Source: Chiridota heheva (lineage: Eukaryota; Echinodermata; Holothuroidea; Apodida; Chiridotidae). From it: a stretch of DNA of 64,000 nucleotides. Of this stretch, positions 45,942-58,361 are shown piece by piece. Positions within the stretch are counted from its first letter, which is position 1. Each line of letters opens with the position of its first letter. The notes below the pieces were generated by a model. That model ran no database searches. It had not been told where the DNA came from and worked only from the letters and a program-made list of their open reading frames with translations. The stretch lies in the NCBI GenBank assembly GCA_020152595.1, contig JAIGNY010003302.1:186001-250000 (forward strand). The letters are read 5' to 3'. The translations under genes were made by a program, and so were the position numbers.

Positions 45942-48900
45942 TCAAATTGTGCCTGAGAGGTTAGAACATTCCAGAGGTAGGAAGGAGAGTAAACAGGGGG
46001 AAATTGAGAGAAACACTAGAACTAAAAGCCAGAAAGCTAGGATCGAGAAAGGAGGTGTATGGGTGGAAAAATAATGTAGAGAGAGAAGGGGTGGGGAAGG
46101 AGGACTAAATATGGTTGCAGAGGGAAGCATGATGAAGGAGATAATTTTATCCAGAGGTGTTTTTTTAAAGAGCTCAGCTACTGAGTTGTGGGCAGCGAGG
46201 GAAGCTCTGGGAAGGTTGTACAGGGGGCAAGCAAGGAGAATGTGATGGACTGTGAGGGTGCAATGGCAATTGTTGCAGAGGGGTGGGGATAGTCAGTAAG
46301 GAGGTAAGAGTGAGTGAGGTGGGTGAACCTATTATAAAGCGGGTAATGTAGACGTTATTGACATGGAATAGGTTGTGAGTAGTGGGTTTGATCGGAATGG
46401 TGGGCTGGATGACATGGAGTTTGTTACCAATTTGGCAGTCCCATGAGGTTTGCCAGCGGCCACTAACAAGGGAAGTGATAAGCAGTTTGATGTCAGAAAG
46501 GGTTTTGAGAAAAGGGGTAGGGGAGGGTGAGGGCAAGCTTAGCAGCTGCATCATTAAAAGAATATGTTACTACGGAGGGAGGGGGGGGGGAGAGGAGTTT
46601 ACAGAGGATGAGGTGAGATGTGGGGTTATCCCATTTAACATTGAGTAATGAAGTAAGGGCAGCCTTGGAGTCAGAGAAGATGGCAAAGTGGTTGAGCGGA
46701 GAGTATTCAATAAAGTTGAGGGCGAGGAGGATGGCCTCGGCCTTGGCCAAGAAGATGGATGAGTAGTGGGGAAGCCTGCTACTGAGGGTGATGCCTTGGA
46801 TGAAGGCAGCAGCAGCTGTCTTGTCGCCTTTCTTGAAGCCATCAGTGTGGATGGAGGTATAGTTTGAGAGTTGGTCTTTGATTTGGTTGTGGAGGTTGAT
46901 GAAGAGGTTAGGGTGGGTTTGGGTTTTGTGATGAGTGGAGAGGTCCAGGTGAATAGTAGGGAGGGGGTGGCCCAGGGAGGAAAAGTGGGCCAGGAGAAAG
47001 TGCTGAGAGTGGCGAGATTGATGCCGAGATGGAGACGGTCTGATTTGATGCATAAGCTAAAGGGAGGGGATAGGGTTCTAGTCCTATCAAAGAGGGTGGA
47101 GAAATTGGGGTATCTAATGAGGTTGTAAACAGGGTTCTGAGTGTTGGTGAGGGCTCTAAAAGCATAGGAGAGGCTAAGCTTTCTACACCTTAGCAGGAAG
47201 GGGAGTTCGTTGGCTTCAACATGAAGGCTGGTGATTGGGGATGTCCTGTAGGCACCCAGACAAAGCCTGAGGGTTTTATTTTGGATAATGTTGATGTGAT
47301 TGAGGTAAGAATTGTGAGCGACACAGTAGACTATGTTGCCGTAGTCAAGCTTGGCACGAATGGTGAGCCTGAAGATTTTGAGGAGAGCTTGCTGGTTCGC
47401 ACCCCAAGTGGTATTAGAGAGGAGGCGGAGAATGTTAAGGGAGCTGTTGCAATTCTGTTTCAGCTTGGTGATGTGTTGTTTGTAGGAGAGCTTGTGGTCT
47501 AGGGTTAAACCCAGGAACTTAGTGTGGTCAACTTTAGGGATGTGATTGCTATTAAGCACAAGGTTCGGGTTGGGGTAGAGGTTGTTGAAATGACAGAAGT
47601 GCATGCAGACTGTCTTGTCTTTGGAGAATTTAAAACCGTTGTTGTTGCACCAGGTTTGCAGCCGGTTAAGGTTGAGTTGAAGCCTATTTTCGACAAGAGG
47701 GAAGTTTAGGGAGGAGTAGAAGATGGTGAAGTCGTCCACATAGAGGGCATGTTTGATGTTGGGGCCAAGGCTGTCCACTATGTCATTAATGCTTAGGTTG
47801 AAGAGAGGAGTGAGAGAGAGGATGCTGCCTTGGGGGACGCCCTCTTCCTGGGGATAGGGGTTGGAGATGGTGTGGCCAATACAAACTTGGAACTGCCTGG
47901 GTGAGAGGAAGTTTTGAATAAAGGTGGGGATTAGGTGGCCTCTAAGGCCGATGGTGTGAAGTTTGCGGATAATGCCGTACTCTCGAGGTCGAAAAAGATG
48001 GCAATGAGGTGTTCCTTTTTTGTGAAGGATTCCCGGATAGCAGTGTCGAGTGTAATTAACTGGTCCAGGGTATTGCGACGTTTTCAGAAGCCGCTTTGGT
48101 GAGAAGAGAGGATTCTATTGGTCTCAAGAAACCAGTTTGGTCTCTGGTTAATGATCCTTTTCATGATTTTACAGAGACAGCAGGTGAGGGTGATGGGGCG
48201 GTAGCTGGAGGAGTCGGTACTGTTATTTCCCCGTTTAGAGACGGGGGCGACAATAGCTGTCCTCCAGATAGGGAGGAAAAAACTGTGAGGACCAGATGTG
48301 GTTAAGGATGGTGAGTAGGATAGTAGTGGCCTTGTTGGGAGGTGTTTCAGGAATTGGTAGGGAATGTTATCTGGGCCGTTGGAGGTGCAGCCAGCATCAT
48401 GGATGGCTTGATTTAATTCAGAAAGGGTGAGAGGGGTGTTATATTTCTCGGTTTTGTTGGAGGGAAAGGTGTTTCTCTGGGTTTCATCGTAAGCTTTTTT
48501 GGCTTTGAAAGCATTGGGGTAGTTGGCCAAGGACGAGATGTTGCTGAAATAGGCAGCGAGGTGGTCAACTATTTTTTTGTTTTTGTTGGTGAGGTTACCA
48601 TTCCAGGAGAGATGGGAGATGGGAGGGGGTGTTGGTGGTGACAGAAGAGATGAAGTTGTTCAAAGTGTTGGCTTTACTGTCCTTGATAGTGTGCCTGGCT
48701 TTGGCTCGGCAGATGCGAAAGAGGTTGAAGGTGATTGGGTTAGTTTTGAAGTTCCTGAGGGCCTTTTTCCTGTTCTTGATGGCAGTTTTGCAGTCATCAG
48801 TAAACCAGGGGTTGGGGGTGATTAGGGGTTTGGAGGTTTTGGGAATGGAGCAGGTGGCGATGTTGATAAGGATGTTACTGAAAACTAACATGGAATCATC

Positions 48901-49689
48901 ATCCTCAAGAAAACAAGGAGGGGGGGGGGGAGGTGTGAGTCACAGAGGGTTTCAAAAAGGGGCCAGTTGACCTTCTCGAGGTTCCAATTGGGGGTGTGGT
49001 CGGTGGGGGTTTGAAGGTTGGAGTGAATAAGAAGAGGGTAATGGTCACTACCACAGAGATCAGCAGTGACCTTCTAGTTAAAATCAAGGAGGAGGTTAGG
49101 GGAACAGATAGACAGGTCAATACAGGTGAGGGAGCCTGTGGCAGGATGAAGGTAGGTCGGGTTGTTAGTGTTGAGTAAGGACAGGCTGTACTGTCCAAGA
49201 GTGTTTTCGATGAGCTTGCCCCTGGGGGTGATGATGTTGGAGCCCCACAGGGGGTTGTGGGCTTTAAAGTCACCAAGAAGGATGAAGGGGGTGGGAAGCT
49301 GAGAGATGAGGTTGTTAAGGCTGGTTGGTTGAATGATGGCGTTGGGGGGAGATAGATATTGCAAAGAGTGATGGTTTTGTGGAGGGAGATAGATATACAG
49401 ATGGCCTAAAGGTCAGTGTTCACATGAACTGGGCTGTGTGCAATATCATGTTTAACAAGAATGGAGACGCCCCACATGCCCTGTCAGCGTCCACTTGAAG
49501 TTTATGGTAGCAAGTAAAGTTATTAAAAGAGTAATGGTCAGTGGTTTTTACGGTTTCTTGTACGAAGAAAATGACTGGGTTGAAGGTGGTGGCCAGAAGG
49601 TCGACTTCTTTCAAATTGGCCTTAAGGCTCCTTATGTTTTATTGTATAATGTTGTGGGTGTTATTGTAATTCTTTGTGGTGCACGCCAT
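45942..49689 (-). pseudogene. LINE ORF2: endonuclease, reverse transcriptase, RNase H; broken
   Basis: ATG at 49689, then in order: an endonuclease with the N-terminal IIQ-stop-NIRSLKAN block (the usual W is a stop), FVQETV, LLGDFKAHNPLWGS (49274 on; GDFxAHN with K for N) and GSDHYPLL (about 49045); a linker with NPWFTDDCKTAIKNRKKA; and reverse transcriptase with GPDNIPYQFLKHL, SSSYRPITLTCCLCKIMKRI, HQSGF and the catalytic ALYVDDFTIF (YVDD at 47742-47731). TKFLGLTLDHKLSY follows. After a frameshift near 47000 comes RNase H: IHTDGFKKG (D at about 46843), LAKAEAILLAL (E) and FAIFSDSKAAL (D), so three acidic residues are kept. The C-terminus has NNVYITRFIIG and CHCTLTVHHILLACPLYN across a frameshift, and ends at 45942. 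At least five frameshifts or stops are seen. The plus-strand frames over this region are antisense by-products. Confidence 0.85.
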
Positions 49690-49703
49690 AAGGAGGCAGG
49701 GGG

Positions 49704-51496
49704 CTATCTGGAGGAAGATCTGTTGGGTCTGAGATGGCTTGTTTTTTCTTTGGATCTGTTTATTTGGGAGCGATTGTTTTTGAAAGTTGGACGAGCAGTA
49801 TGATCGGTGTGTTCAGTAATCGAACAATCCATATTCTCTTCAGTGTCATGCATGTGGGTTTGGGTGGCGGGCTGTTTGTTGATTGGTTGTTTGTTGATTG
49901 GTTGTTTGTTGATTGGTTGTTTGTTGATTGGTTGTTTGTTGATTGGTTGTTTGTTGATTGGTTGTTTGTTGATTGGTTGTTTGTTGATTGGTTGTTTGTT
50001 GATTGGTTGTTTGTTGATTGGTTGTTTGTTGATTGGTTGTTTGTTGATTGGTTGTTTGTTGATTGGTTGTTTGTTGATTGGTTGTTTGTTGATTGGTTGT
50101 TTGTTGATTGGTTGTTTGTTGATTGGTTGTTTGTTGATTGGTTGTTTGTTGATTGGTTGTTTGTTGATTGGTTGTTTGTTGATTAGTTGTTTGTTGGTTG
50201 GTTGTTTGTTGGTTGGTTTGTCGATTGTTAGCCTGGTTGGTTTTAGTTTGATGTATGATGGTATTAGTGGTGTTGGTGGGGGCTTTAGAGAAGGAAGGTA
50301 GGTTGAGGAGAGAAGTGGTGATGGAGGTGGTGTGGGTATTGTTGGGTTGTTGGCAATCGTGGTGGGCTTAGGACTAGGTAAGAAGAGCCAGGTGAGGTCA
50401 ATTTGTGCATGTGAGTCAGTTTTAGTTGTGTTAGTTGTGTTACGGGGGGCGGTATTGGTGTTAGAGGAGACTACGTTCGAGTAGGAAGGCTTGGTGTTAA
50501 GGGAAGTGAGGAATTGGTTCCTGGCCTAGGTTATGTTGGGGTTAAGGGTTTTAAGTTTATTTATTTGTTTTTCCTGAAACCAGGTGGGGCAGTCTTTCGA
50601 GAAGAAGGGATGGTTGGCTGGGTGATTACCGTCACAATTTGTGCAGAGTGGGGTGTTGGTGCAGGAGGTGTTGTCATGGTCTGGGGCTCCGCTGATACCA
50701 CTGCGTGCTTGGCTGCGGCAGGAGTTTTTTCCATGGCCATACCTCTGGCAATTATGACAACGTAGAGGGTTAGGAATGTAAGGGGCGACTGGGATTCTTA
50801 GGTAGCCGGCAATGATGTGGGAGGGAAGAGTTGGTGTGGCGAAGGTGAGAAAGATGGTATTGGTGGGTGTGTCGGCTCCGTCTCTCTTGAGAACGAGACG
50901 ACGGGCTTCAATAACGTGTTGGCTTGCCAGTTTCTCTACGAGGTCATCATCGGTTAAGTAAGCAAGATCTCTGGTGCGTATGACGCCTTTGCTGGAGTTC
51001 AGGGAATGATGGGGAGTGACTGTGATGTCGATACCAGTGTTGGCTAGGGTTTGGTGGAGAGAAGGGTGGTGGCTTAAGTGTCCCTGGCGCAGTGCACCTG
51101 GAGATCGCCGGATCTGAGGGTAGAGACTTTGGGAAGGGTACCAATAAGGCCGTAAAGCGCTTTATGTATGAGGAAGGGAGAAACGTTTTTAAAGCTTTCT
51201 TGCTTGTTGGTGGCATGTATGATTAAGATTTTTGGGATTGGGATTGAAGAATGGTCAATGGAGGTAGCAGGTGGGTCACTGGGAGGGGAGGGAGGGTCAA
51301 GGTCAAGCACAGGCGCTTCGTCATAATAAGAAAAAAAAGACAAGGGCCGAGAGACCCGAGGCAACGAGAAAAACAAAAATCGCGGAACTACTATAGGAGG
51401 ACCACTGTATAGTAACAATAAGGGTATGAAAGGTCTGGACAAAATGGGAGGGAAAAACAAAAGAAACAATGTTACCGAAAGCAGATGCACATCCAC
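49704..51496 (-). pseudogene. LINE ORF1: gag-like RNA-binding protein, broken
   Basis: Nucleic-acid-binding protein that would package the element's RNA. The N-terminal part (51496-51074) is open and includes SIPIPKILIIHATNKQESFK and IGTLPKVSTLRSGDLQVHCA, the partly conserved central domain of such ORF1 proteins. After a frameshift near 51070 the frame continues to two zinc knuckles: CHNCQRYGHGKNSC (50759-50717, C-x2-C-x4-H-x4-C) and CTNCDGNHPANH (about 50645-50610). An in-frame TAG follows near 50528. The C-terminal part holds a 15-bp repeat expansion (49873-50219), then an acidic tail, and ends NRSSSR at a TAG (49704). ORF2 would start 15 bases later. At least one frameshift and one stop make it inactive. 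The start at 51496 is the first ATG of the open part and is uncertain. Confidence 0.8.
49873..50219 (-). repeat. 15-bp expansion inside LINE ORF1
   Basis: About 22 units of GATTGGTTGTTTGTT (plus strand). About 20 are identical, with variants only at the right end (GATTAG, GGTTGG). As 15 is five codons, the expansion keeps the ORF1 frame. Read in phase with the zinc knuckles it encodes INKQP repeats on the minus strand; other phases give NQSTN-like repeats. Confidence 0.93.
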
Positions 51497-51628
51497 AGAA
51501 AGAAAATCCCAAAAAGGAAAAAGGAAACAAAATTTAAGGTGAAAAGCAGAAGTAAAATGAAAAGGTTTAGAGAAGATACAGAATTCACGTTGCTCTCAAT
51601 GCACGTAACGCTAATGTAGCTTCATAAT

Positions 51629-52550
51629 AACATTTCTGTAGTTAACAGCGCTGCAAGACAGAAAACATCATTAACAAATCGGTGGAAGTGACACCTACAC
51701 TCAATGTTAGTTAGCTAAAATGTTTGAAATAAAATATTTCCGCTAATCTTACAGCTCAAATAATATGATACCACATTTTTATTCCACTTTGTAATTTTAA
51801 TTGATGTGTTACTGTATATCTTACATTTGGTATATATTTGAATACATTAATTCTGAAAATATCTCATTGATTCTTTGTTTATTATCTTCAATCTAATCAA
51901 GAATATTCCCTTTAGGGATCTTAAGTTTCTGTAGATAATTAGTAAAGTACCAAATACCACCATTGGGCCTATCTCTTTCCCATATCTTTATTTGACAAAT
52001 TGACAAAATTTATGTTTAAAAAAATTAAGATTATTGATTACAATCTTTCATATTGATTAATTGACTAATAACAAACAAGCATATTGAACATTTCACTTGG
52101 GAAATCACATTTAATTGCATCTGCTCATTTATTTCTTTAAATAAAGCTATTTTCCAAATTGAGTTTGAATTCAGTCCTACTCTTATTTTACCATTAAAGA
52201 GAATACTTATGATATCTAGGTTCTCTGAGAGCAAAAAAATCCTTTTAACTTCTGATCGGGTAAATTAGATTGCATCTCTCGAGGGCAACTGCATTTGGAC
52301 ACAAAAAGAGAAAGAAAAGTGTCATCATCCATTTTGGTGATTTTTTCAGCACTTGATGAGTTTTTAGTCAGCGCACAATAAAGAAGTAGACCAATCAAAT
52401 CCCTTGTTAGTTCTGGATCAATACAAATGCTTTCACTTTTTATTTCTTTTCCATGTGAGCTCCATATATCTTTCGACGCATCACAACAGAGGTAATCATG
52501 CCATTACAGATGAATATCATGGAGTTATGAATCTTTAAATGACAACCATA
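51629..52550. other. unassigned AT-rich sequence
   Basis: No supported feature. Two short minus-strand frames (52031-52234, 52216-52398) are unrecognised. Confidence 0.55.
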
Positions 52551-52554
52551 AAAA

Positions 52555-54650
52555 TCAACTTGACTTCATTTCATCAGAAAGGGAAAGTGAATTCAACTTT
52601 GACTTCATTTCATCAGAATGGGAAATTGAATTGACTTCATTTTATCAGAAAGGGAAATTGAATTTCCCTTGAGCTTCATTTCATCAGAAAGAAAAATTGA
52701 ATTCAACTTAACTTCATTTCATCAGAAAGGGAAATTGAATTCCAGTTAACTTCATTTCTTTAGAAAAGGAAATTGAATTCAATTTTGACTTAATTTTATC
52801 AGGAAGGAAAATTGAATTCAACTTGACTTCATTTCATCAGAAAGGGAAATTGAATTCAACTCGACTTCATTTTATCAGAAAGGGAAATTGAATTCCACTT
52901 GACTTCAGTTCATCAGAATGGGAAATTGAATTCCCCTTGACTTTATTTCATCAGAAAGGGAAATTGAATTCAAGTTGACTTAAATTTTATCAGAAAGGGA
53001 AATTGAATTCAACTCGACTTTATTTCATCAGAAAGGGAAATTGAATTCAATTTTGACTTCATTTTATCAGAAAAGAAAAATGAATTCAACCTGACCTCAT
53101 TCCATCAAAAAGGGAAATTGAATTCAACTTGACTTAATTTTATCAGAAAGGGAAATTGATTTCAATCCGACTTCATTTCATCAGATAGGAAAATAAATTC
53201 AACTTGACTTTATTTCATCAGAAAGGGAAATTGAATTCAACTTGACTTCATTTGATCAGAAAGGGAAATTGAATTCCAGTTGGCTTCATTTCTTTAGAAA
53301 GGGAAATTGAATTCAATTTTGACTTAATTTTATCAGAAAGGGAAATTGAATTCAACTTGACTTCATTTCATCAGAAAGGGAAATTGAACTCCACTTGACT
53401 TCATTTCATCAGAAAGGGAAATTGAATTTCCCTTGACTTTATTTCATCAGAATGGGAAATTGAATTCGTCTTGACTTAAATCTTATCAGAAAGGGAAATT
53501 GAATTCAACTCGATTTTATTTCATCAGAAAGGAAAATTGAATTCAATTTTAACTTCATTTTATCAAAAAGGGAAAATGAATTCAACCTGACCTCATTTCA
53601 TCAGAAAGGGAAATTGATTTCAACCCGACTTCATTTCATCAGATAGGGAAAATAAATTCAACTTGACTTCATTTCATCAGAAAGGGAAATTGAATTCCCC
53701 TTGACTTTATTTCATCAGAAAGGGAAATTGAATTCGTCTTGACTTAAATCTTATCAGAAAGGGAAATTGAATTCAACTCGATTTTATTTCATCAGAAAGG
53801 GAAATTGAATTCAATTTTAACTTCATTTTATCAAAAAGGGAAAATGAATTCAACCTGACCTCATTTCATCAAAAAGGGAAATTGAATTCAACTTGACTTA
53901 ATTCTATCAAAAAGGGAAATTGATTTCAACCGGACTTCATTTCATCAGATAAGAAAATTAAATTCAACTTGACTTCATTTCATCAGAAAGGAAATTGAAT
54001 TCAACTTGACTTCATTTCATCAGAAAGGGAAATTGAATTCAATTTCGATTAAATTTTATAAGGGAAATTGAATTCAACCAGACTTCATTTCATCAGAAAA
54101 AGAAATTGAATTTAACTTGACTTCATTTCATCAGAAAGGAAAATTGAATTCAATTTCGATTTAATTTTATAAGGGAAATTGAATTCAACACGACTTCATT
54201 TTATCAGAAAGGGAAATTGAATTCAATTTGACTTTATTTCATCAAAAAGGAAAATTGAATTCGACTTGGACTTCATTTCATCAGAAAGGAAAATCTAATT
54301 CAACTTATCTTCATTTCATCAGAATGGGAAATTGAATTTAACTTGACTTCATTTCATCAGAAAGGAAAATTGAATTCAATTTCGATTTAATTTTATAAGG
54401 AAATTGAATTCAACCTGACTTCATTTTATCAGAAAGGGAAATTGAATTCAATTTGACTTCATTTCATCAAAAAGGAAAATTGAATTCGACTTGGACTTCC
54501 ATTTCATCAGAAAGAGAAATTTAATTCAACTTATCTTCATTTCATCAGAATGGGAAATTGAATTCAACTTGACTTCATTTCATCAGAAAGGGAAATTGAA
54601 TTCAACTTTACTTAATTTTATCAGAAAGGGAAATTGAAGCCAATATAGCA
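52555..54650. repeat. 2.1-kb array of about 38-bp degenerate units
   Basis: About 55 units with CTTGACTTCATTTCATCAGA and AAGGGAAATTGAATTCAA; the EcoRI-like GAATTC recurs in most. Substitution is heavy, so it is older than the 23-bp and 16-bp arrays. Multi-unit blocks recur (for example TTGACTTAAATCTTATCAG at about 53468 and 53738). Confidence 0.9.
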
Positions 54651-55361
54651 TAGTTGTCATTTACAGTTAAAAATTCATTTTAGTAGCTTGAAATGAATTT
54701 TATTAATACCATTTTATGAAAGGAAAAAATATCATTTAAACTATACTTGGTGAGAACAGTACATAGGCACGAGTGAAATTTAGGAGAGAATTTGATAGAT
54801 TTATCCAAGGTAGTTGAACTATCTTCCAAAACTTCCTTTCCAAATATTGCAAAAAGGAAAAGTACTTTTATCAGCTATAACTCATTACTGTCACTCAAAA
54901 AGGGAAAGTACTTTTATCAGCTATAACTCATTACTGTCACTCAAAAAGTAGTTTTTATCACTCCAAGACTTTTTTTCTCAAAATTTAAAGCTCCTTATAA
55001 AAATGATATTCCTGTGGTGAAACATGCCAGTGGACAAAAAAGAAACATAATGGGAAAAACTGATTGGATATTAAATGTTAATTGAGTTAAAAAGATTTCA
55101 TAAATCCAACTTGTGTGTTTAAAAGTGACTGGTGAAGTAATTATAATTCAACAGTGTGATGATATATCCCATGACAATTTAAATGAAAGATATATAATTA
55201 CCCATAACTAATTAATTGGAAACATCTTTTTTTAATTACTGAAATGGGGTATAACCATAGAAATAAGAGTAAACAGAGAATGCCTAACTCAATCACTGTG
55301 TGAAGCCAAAACCTATTGATAAGAATCACCAAAGTCATGATTTTCCCCATTGACTGTAACG
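54651..55361. other. unassigned sequence with a 2 x 50-bp duplication
   Basis: At about 54852-54952 the block AAGTACTTTTATCAGCTATA with CTCATTACTGTCACTCAAAA is present twice in tandem. Otherwise nothing is recognised. Confidence 0.6.
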
Positions 55362-55452
55362 ATAACAAATTATAAAGGTCAAACAATAACAAATTATAAA
55401 GGTCAAACAATAACAATTTATAAAGGTCAAACAATAACAATTTATAAAGGTC
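55362..55452. repeat. 24-bp repeat, about four units
   Basis: Units of AACAAATTATAAAGGTCAAA plus CAAT, near perfect. The minus-strand frame reads LLLFDLYN repeats. Confidence 0.9.
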
Positions 55453-55934
55453 AATTTATCTAAAAATCTGTCACTTTGTTTTTTCCTTTTCCTTAAATGT
55501 TATGTAACTTTTGTTATTTTAGGTAATAATAAGTCATCAGCAAAAACCCATGTGGTCCTAACACAGAAAGTGGAATCTCAGGCTGAAAAAATGTTGGCTT
55601 TATTCACTCACTATCACAGCAGTCATTGCGAGCTCAGCATTCTCTGTTTGTACTTCTATGGGTTTAACATATACTTAATATATTTAAGCTTGTCCATGTG
55701 CTAGATTTTACCAAATTGTTTAAAACGTCATAAAAAAAGTGAATAGAATAAACAAAGACCTAATTAAGGGATTGTAACAATGTGATGTTACACTGCCTGG
55801 TTAAATTCACACAATGTGAACAAACAAGGGGGAAGTGTAAACTTAGATTTACAAAAAGTTATGGCTAGTGTGAAAGCAAAGAGACAAGTTGTAAGAAATA
55901 AAACTAGGAGGTAAGTTCTATAGACCAGATAATG
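55453..55934. other. unassigned sequence
   Basis: No supported feature. Confidence 0.5.
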
Positions 55935-56575
55935 ACAAAATAAAAGCAGTGGGGGGTATGGTGAGATATGGCAGGCATGTTCTGATTAGTTGGCTTCTGC
56001 ACCGGAGAAAAAAATTGGTATACAAAAATGTTGTTTGAACAAATTTCTGACTGATTTTTCTTTTTTCTTCAATTTTCCATTTGATCAATTCTTTCTCAAA
56101 GTCAAACCAAATCCACATCCCAGAAAATCAAACTGGAAGGTGGTATGAGCAAAAGGGGTGGGAGACATGGTGATATATGGTAGATACGTTCTCATTGGTC
56201 GGTTTCTGCACCCAAGACAAAAATTGGTAAACAAAAGTGTTGTTTAAACAAATTTCTGACTTTACAATTTGTTTTCAATTTTCCATTTGATCATTTCATT
56301 TTAAAGGTAATCAAACCAAATCCACATCCCTGAGAATTAAACTGAAAGGTGATATGAGCAAAAGGGGTGGGGAACATGGTGATATATGGCAGGTACGACA
56401 TGGTGAGATATGGCAGGTACCTTCTAATTGGTCGGCTTCTGCACCTGAGAAAAACAATTGGTATACAAATGTGGTTTGAAAACATTTCTGACTTCCAATT
56501 TTTCATCTGATCTACTGTACAGTATTCTTTCTGAAAGCTTATCAAACCAAATCCACACCCCTGAGAATTTTGTGG
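55935..56575. repeat. three tandem units of about 210 bp
   Basis: Each unit runs through GGTGAGATATGGCAGG, TTGGTCGGCTTCTGCACC, AATTGGTATACAAA, TTTCTGACT and CAAACCAAATCCACA. Starts are at about 55955, 56163 and 56372. The third has an extra internal duplication (CATGGTGATATATGGCAGGT next to CATGGTGAGATATGGCAGGT). Just beyond, a 29-bp unit with GGCGCYATCGTCTMATAGCA is doubled (56594-56648). Confidence 0.82.
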
Positions 56576-56955
56576 AAGAAAGGTTATTTAAATAGGCGCC
56601 ATCGTCTCATAGCAAATCATAGGCGCTATCGTCTAATAGCAAATCGCAATGATATTAGTAAGTACATGCCATGTACTTTCTCACGTTAACGTTATTATTG
56701 TTCACTCACCAAAAGAGAAGTGCATAGGCCTAGTACTATACAGTGTGTGTACGAAGACTAGGTATACATGCACATTGTAGAACAGTTTGTTTGTGTGGTA
56801 ACATGACATGGCCGAGTTGAACAGAGCTGAATAAATTTGTCGTTAGTTTAATAATGGGGCACAGTGACAATGAGTATTAACTGAAAATACTCCAGTTAAA
56901 AGCTCTCTTTTTAATTCAAATGAGTGGAAAAGAGGAAGAAAAAGAAAGAACAAAA

Positions 56956-57046
56956 ATGTGGCTTTGACGAGATTTGAATTCGTTACGTTTGGCACAAAAG
57001 AAACCCTTCGGGAGTTTAGCCCATCACCTTACCAATTCGGCCACAT
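56956..57046 (-). tRNA. class-II tRNA-like sequence (Ser/Leu type), probably a pseudogene
   Basis: On the minus strand ATGTGGC and GCCACAT form a perfect 7-bp acceptor stem, 91 nt apart end to end. CCGAATTGGTAAGGTG fits a D-arm and A-box. GGG-CTAAACT-CCC fits an anticodon stem with a 7-base loop. A long variable arm follows, then ACGAATTCAAATCTCGT as T-arm and B-box. The length and long variable arm fit the Ser/Leu class. Against function: the anticodon triplet would be AAA with a C at position 37, the anticodon stem has only three good pairs, and the B-box is degenerate. It may be a decayed tRNA gene or the head of a lost SINE. Confidence 0.5.
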
Positions 57047-58361
57047 GAATACTTATTGGCATATATCGCTGTATTTCTCAACATAGTGCGCAATATGATC
57101 AAAAGAGGCGCAAATAGCAATTGCTTGAAATTTCATCCAATCAAAAAATTGTAATTGAATATCCTTATGCTGATAATTCAGAAGGAAATGAAAGAAACAA
57201 ATCTAGAAATTTTTAAACATAAAAAATGCACCCCATCCAAAAAATGAGCATAATTCAAATACCTAAAAATCTGGATTTCCAGAAAAATTTGGAAGTCATG
57301 GTGCTTGAGTGCAGGGTACAAAAAAAATGATCTTTGATGTTTAAAGCGTATTTCTATTAGTGCACACACACTTGCATCTCTATTAATCTACTGTTGTTCA
57401 ATCAAGCCTTTCACATACTTTTGTTGATTTTCTGTTTATTGTCAAGAATTAAAATTAAAAAATAAAAATAAAAAAGATCATTAAATAAATTTAACATAAA
57501 AATTACATACAAAAAAAACTGGAATTTCAGGAAAATGCAGAAGTCTTACATCCCTGGTATTTCTTCAGATTTTCTTTAAATGTTTGGGTGAGGGTGAGGA
57601 AACTTGCCTTTTTTGGTAATCACACATTCTCACATCCTAATGTGTACCCTACAGTACATGGTGTAAGCTTACTGTGAGTTACTGAATGTTAATGGCGACC
57701 GCCTCGAGCCAATGGCAGGCAAGCTTGCAAATTTTAACACCAAGCTGAACAACAAAATGCAAATAAAAGTAAAAAGCACTCATTAATACAGAAATTAGAC
57801 ATAAGTGACACTTTTCTCTTTATTTCAAGAAATTCTTCTTCAATATTTTTTTTTTTTAATTAAGAGAAACAAGCATTTCTTTAGAACAATTCAAAATTCC
57901 AAACCTTCAAATTGGTGTCAAGTGCCTCTATATGTGCTTGAAAAGGGTGAAATAAATATTTGAAATATCAAGATGCAGCAAAAACTATTTCAAGAAAATA
58001 TTTTGCCAGATGAAATAAGCTATTCACTCGCAGTTTATGATGGTATTCATTGTAAGGAAACACACTGTAAGTAGTATTTTGGAGTGCAGAATTTCACTTA
58101 AATGATTGAATGTGAGTGATGATCAGGTCATCAGGAGTTGGCCCACCAAGGCTATGGGACAACAATGTAACACCCCCTCTCACTCTCCACTCCCACCCCT
58201 ACACACAAACATCTGACATCACACATTTTAGTTACATTTTTAGTTTTCTACTTTTCCATAATATGAACTGTACAGTAACTTATGTGTAATATTCCACTGC
58301 AGGGGCTCAAACAGCACCAGGGCAGTAAACCCTATCCCTCTCATCTGCCTTTCTCAGGAAA
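57047..58361. other. unassigned sequence
   Basis: No gene is supported. The right part (about 58135-58350) is a diverged partner of 61560-61800 (see that entry). Confidence 0.55.

Larger units (their letters stand above)
45895..51619 (-). mobile_element. I-group LINE (non-LTR retrotransposon), nearly full length, dead
   Basis: A 5.7-kb element on the minus strand. It has a leader from 51619, ORF1 with zinc knuckles, ORF2 with AP-type endonuclease, reverse transcriptase, RNase H and a CCHC-like C-terminus, then a 3' end in CAAA repeats (plus strand TTTGTTTGTTTG, about 45897-45908). CTTCATAAT directly adjoins both ends (45886-45894 and 51620-51628), a likely target duplication that defines the borders. 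RNase H downstream of the RT places it in the I/Nimb/Ingi-type group and not with CR1, Jockey or RTE. Many frameshifts and stops kill both ORFs. GC content is visibly higher than in the surroundings, and the minus strand is C-rich. Confidence 0.85.

Noticed and set aside
46382-49803. Plus-strand frames of 60-113 codons across 46.4-49.8 kb
   Set aside because: Antisense by-products of the minus-strand LINE, whose C-rich sense strand leaves few stops on the other strand.
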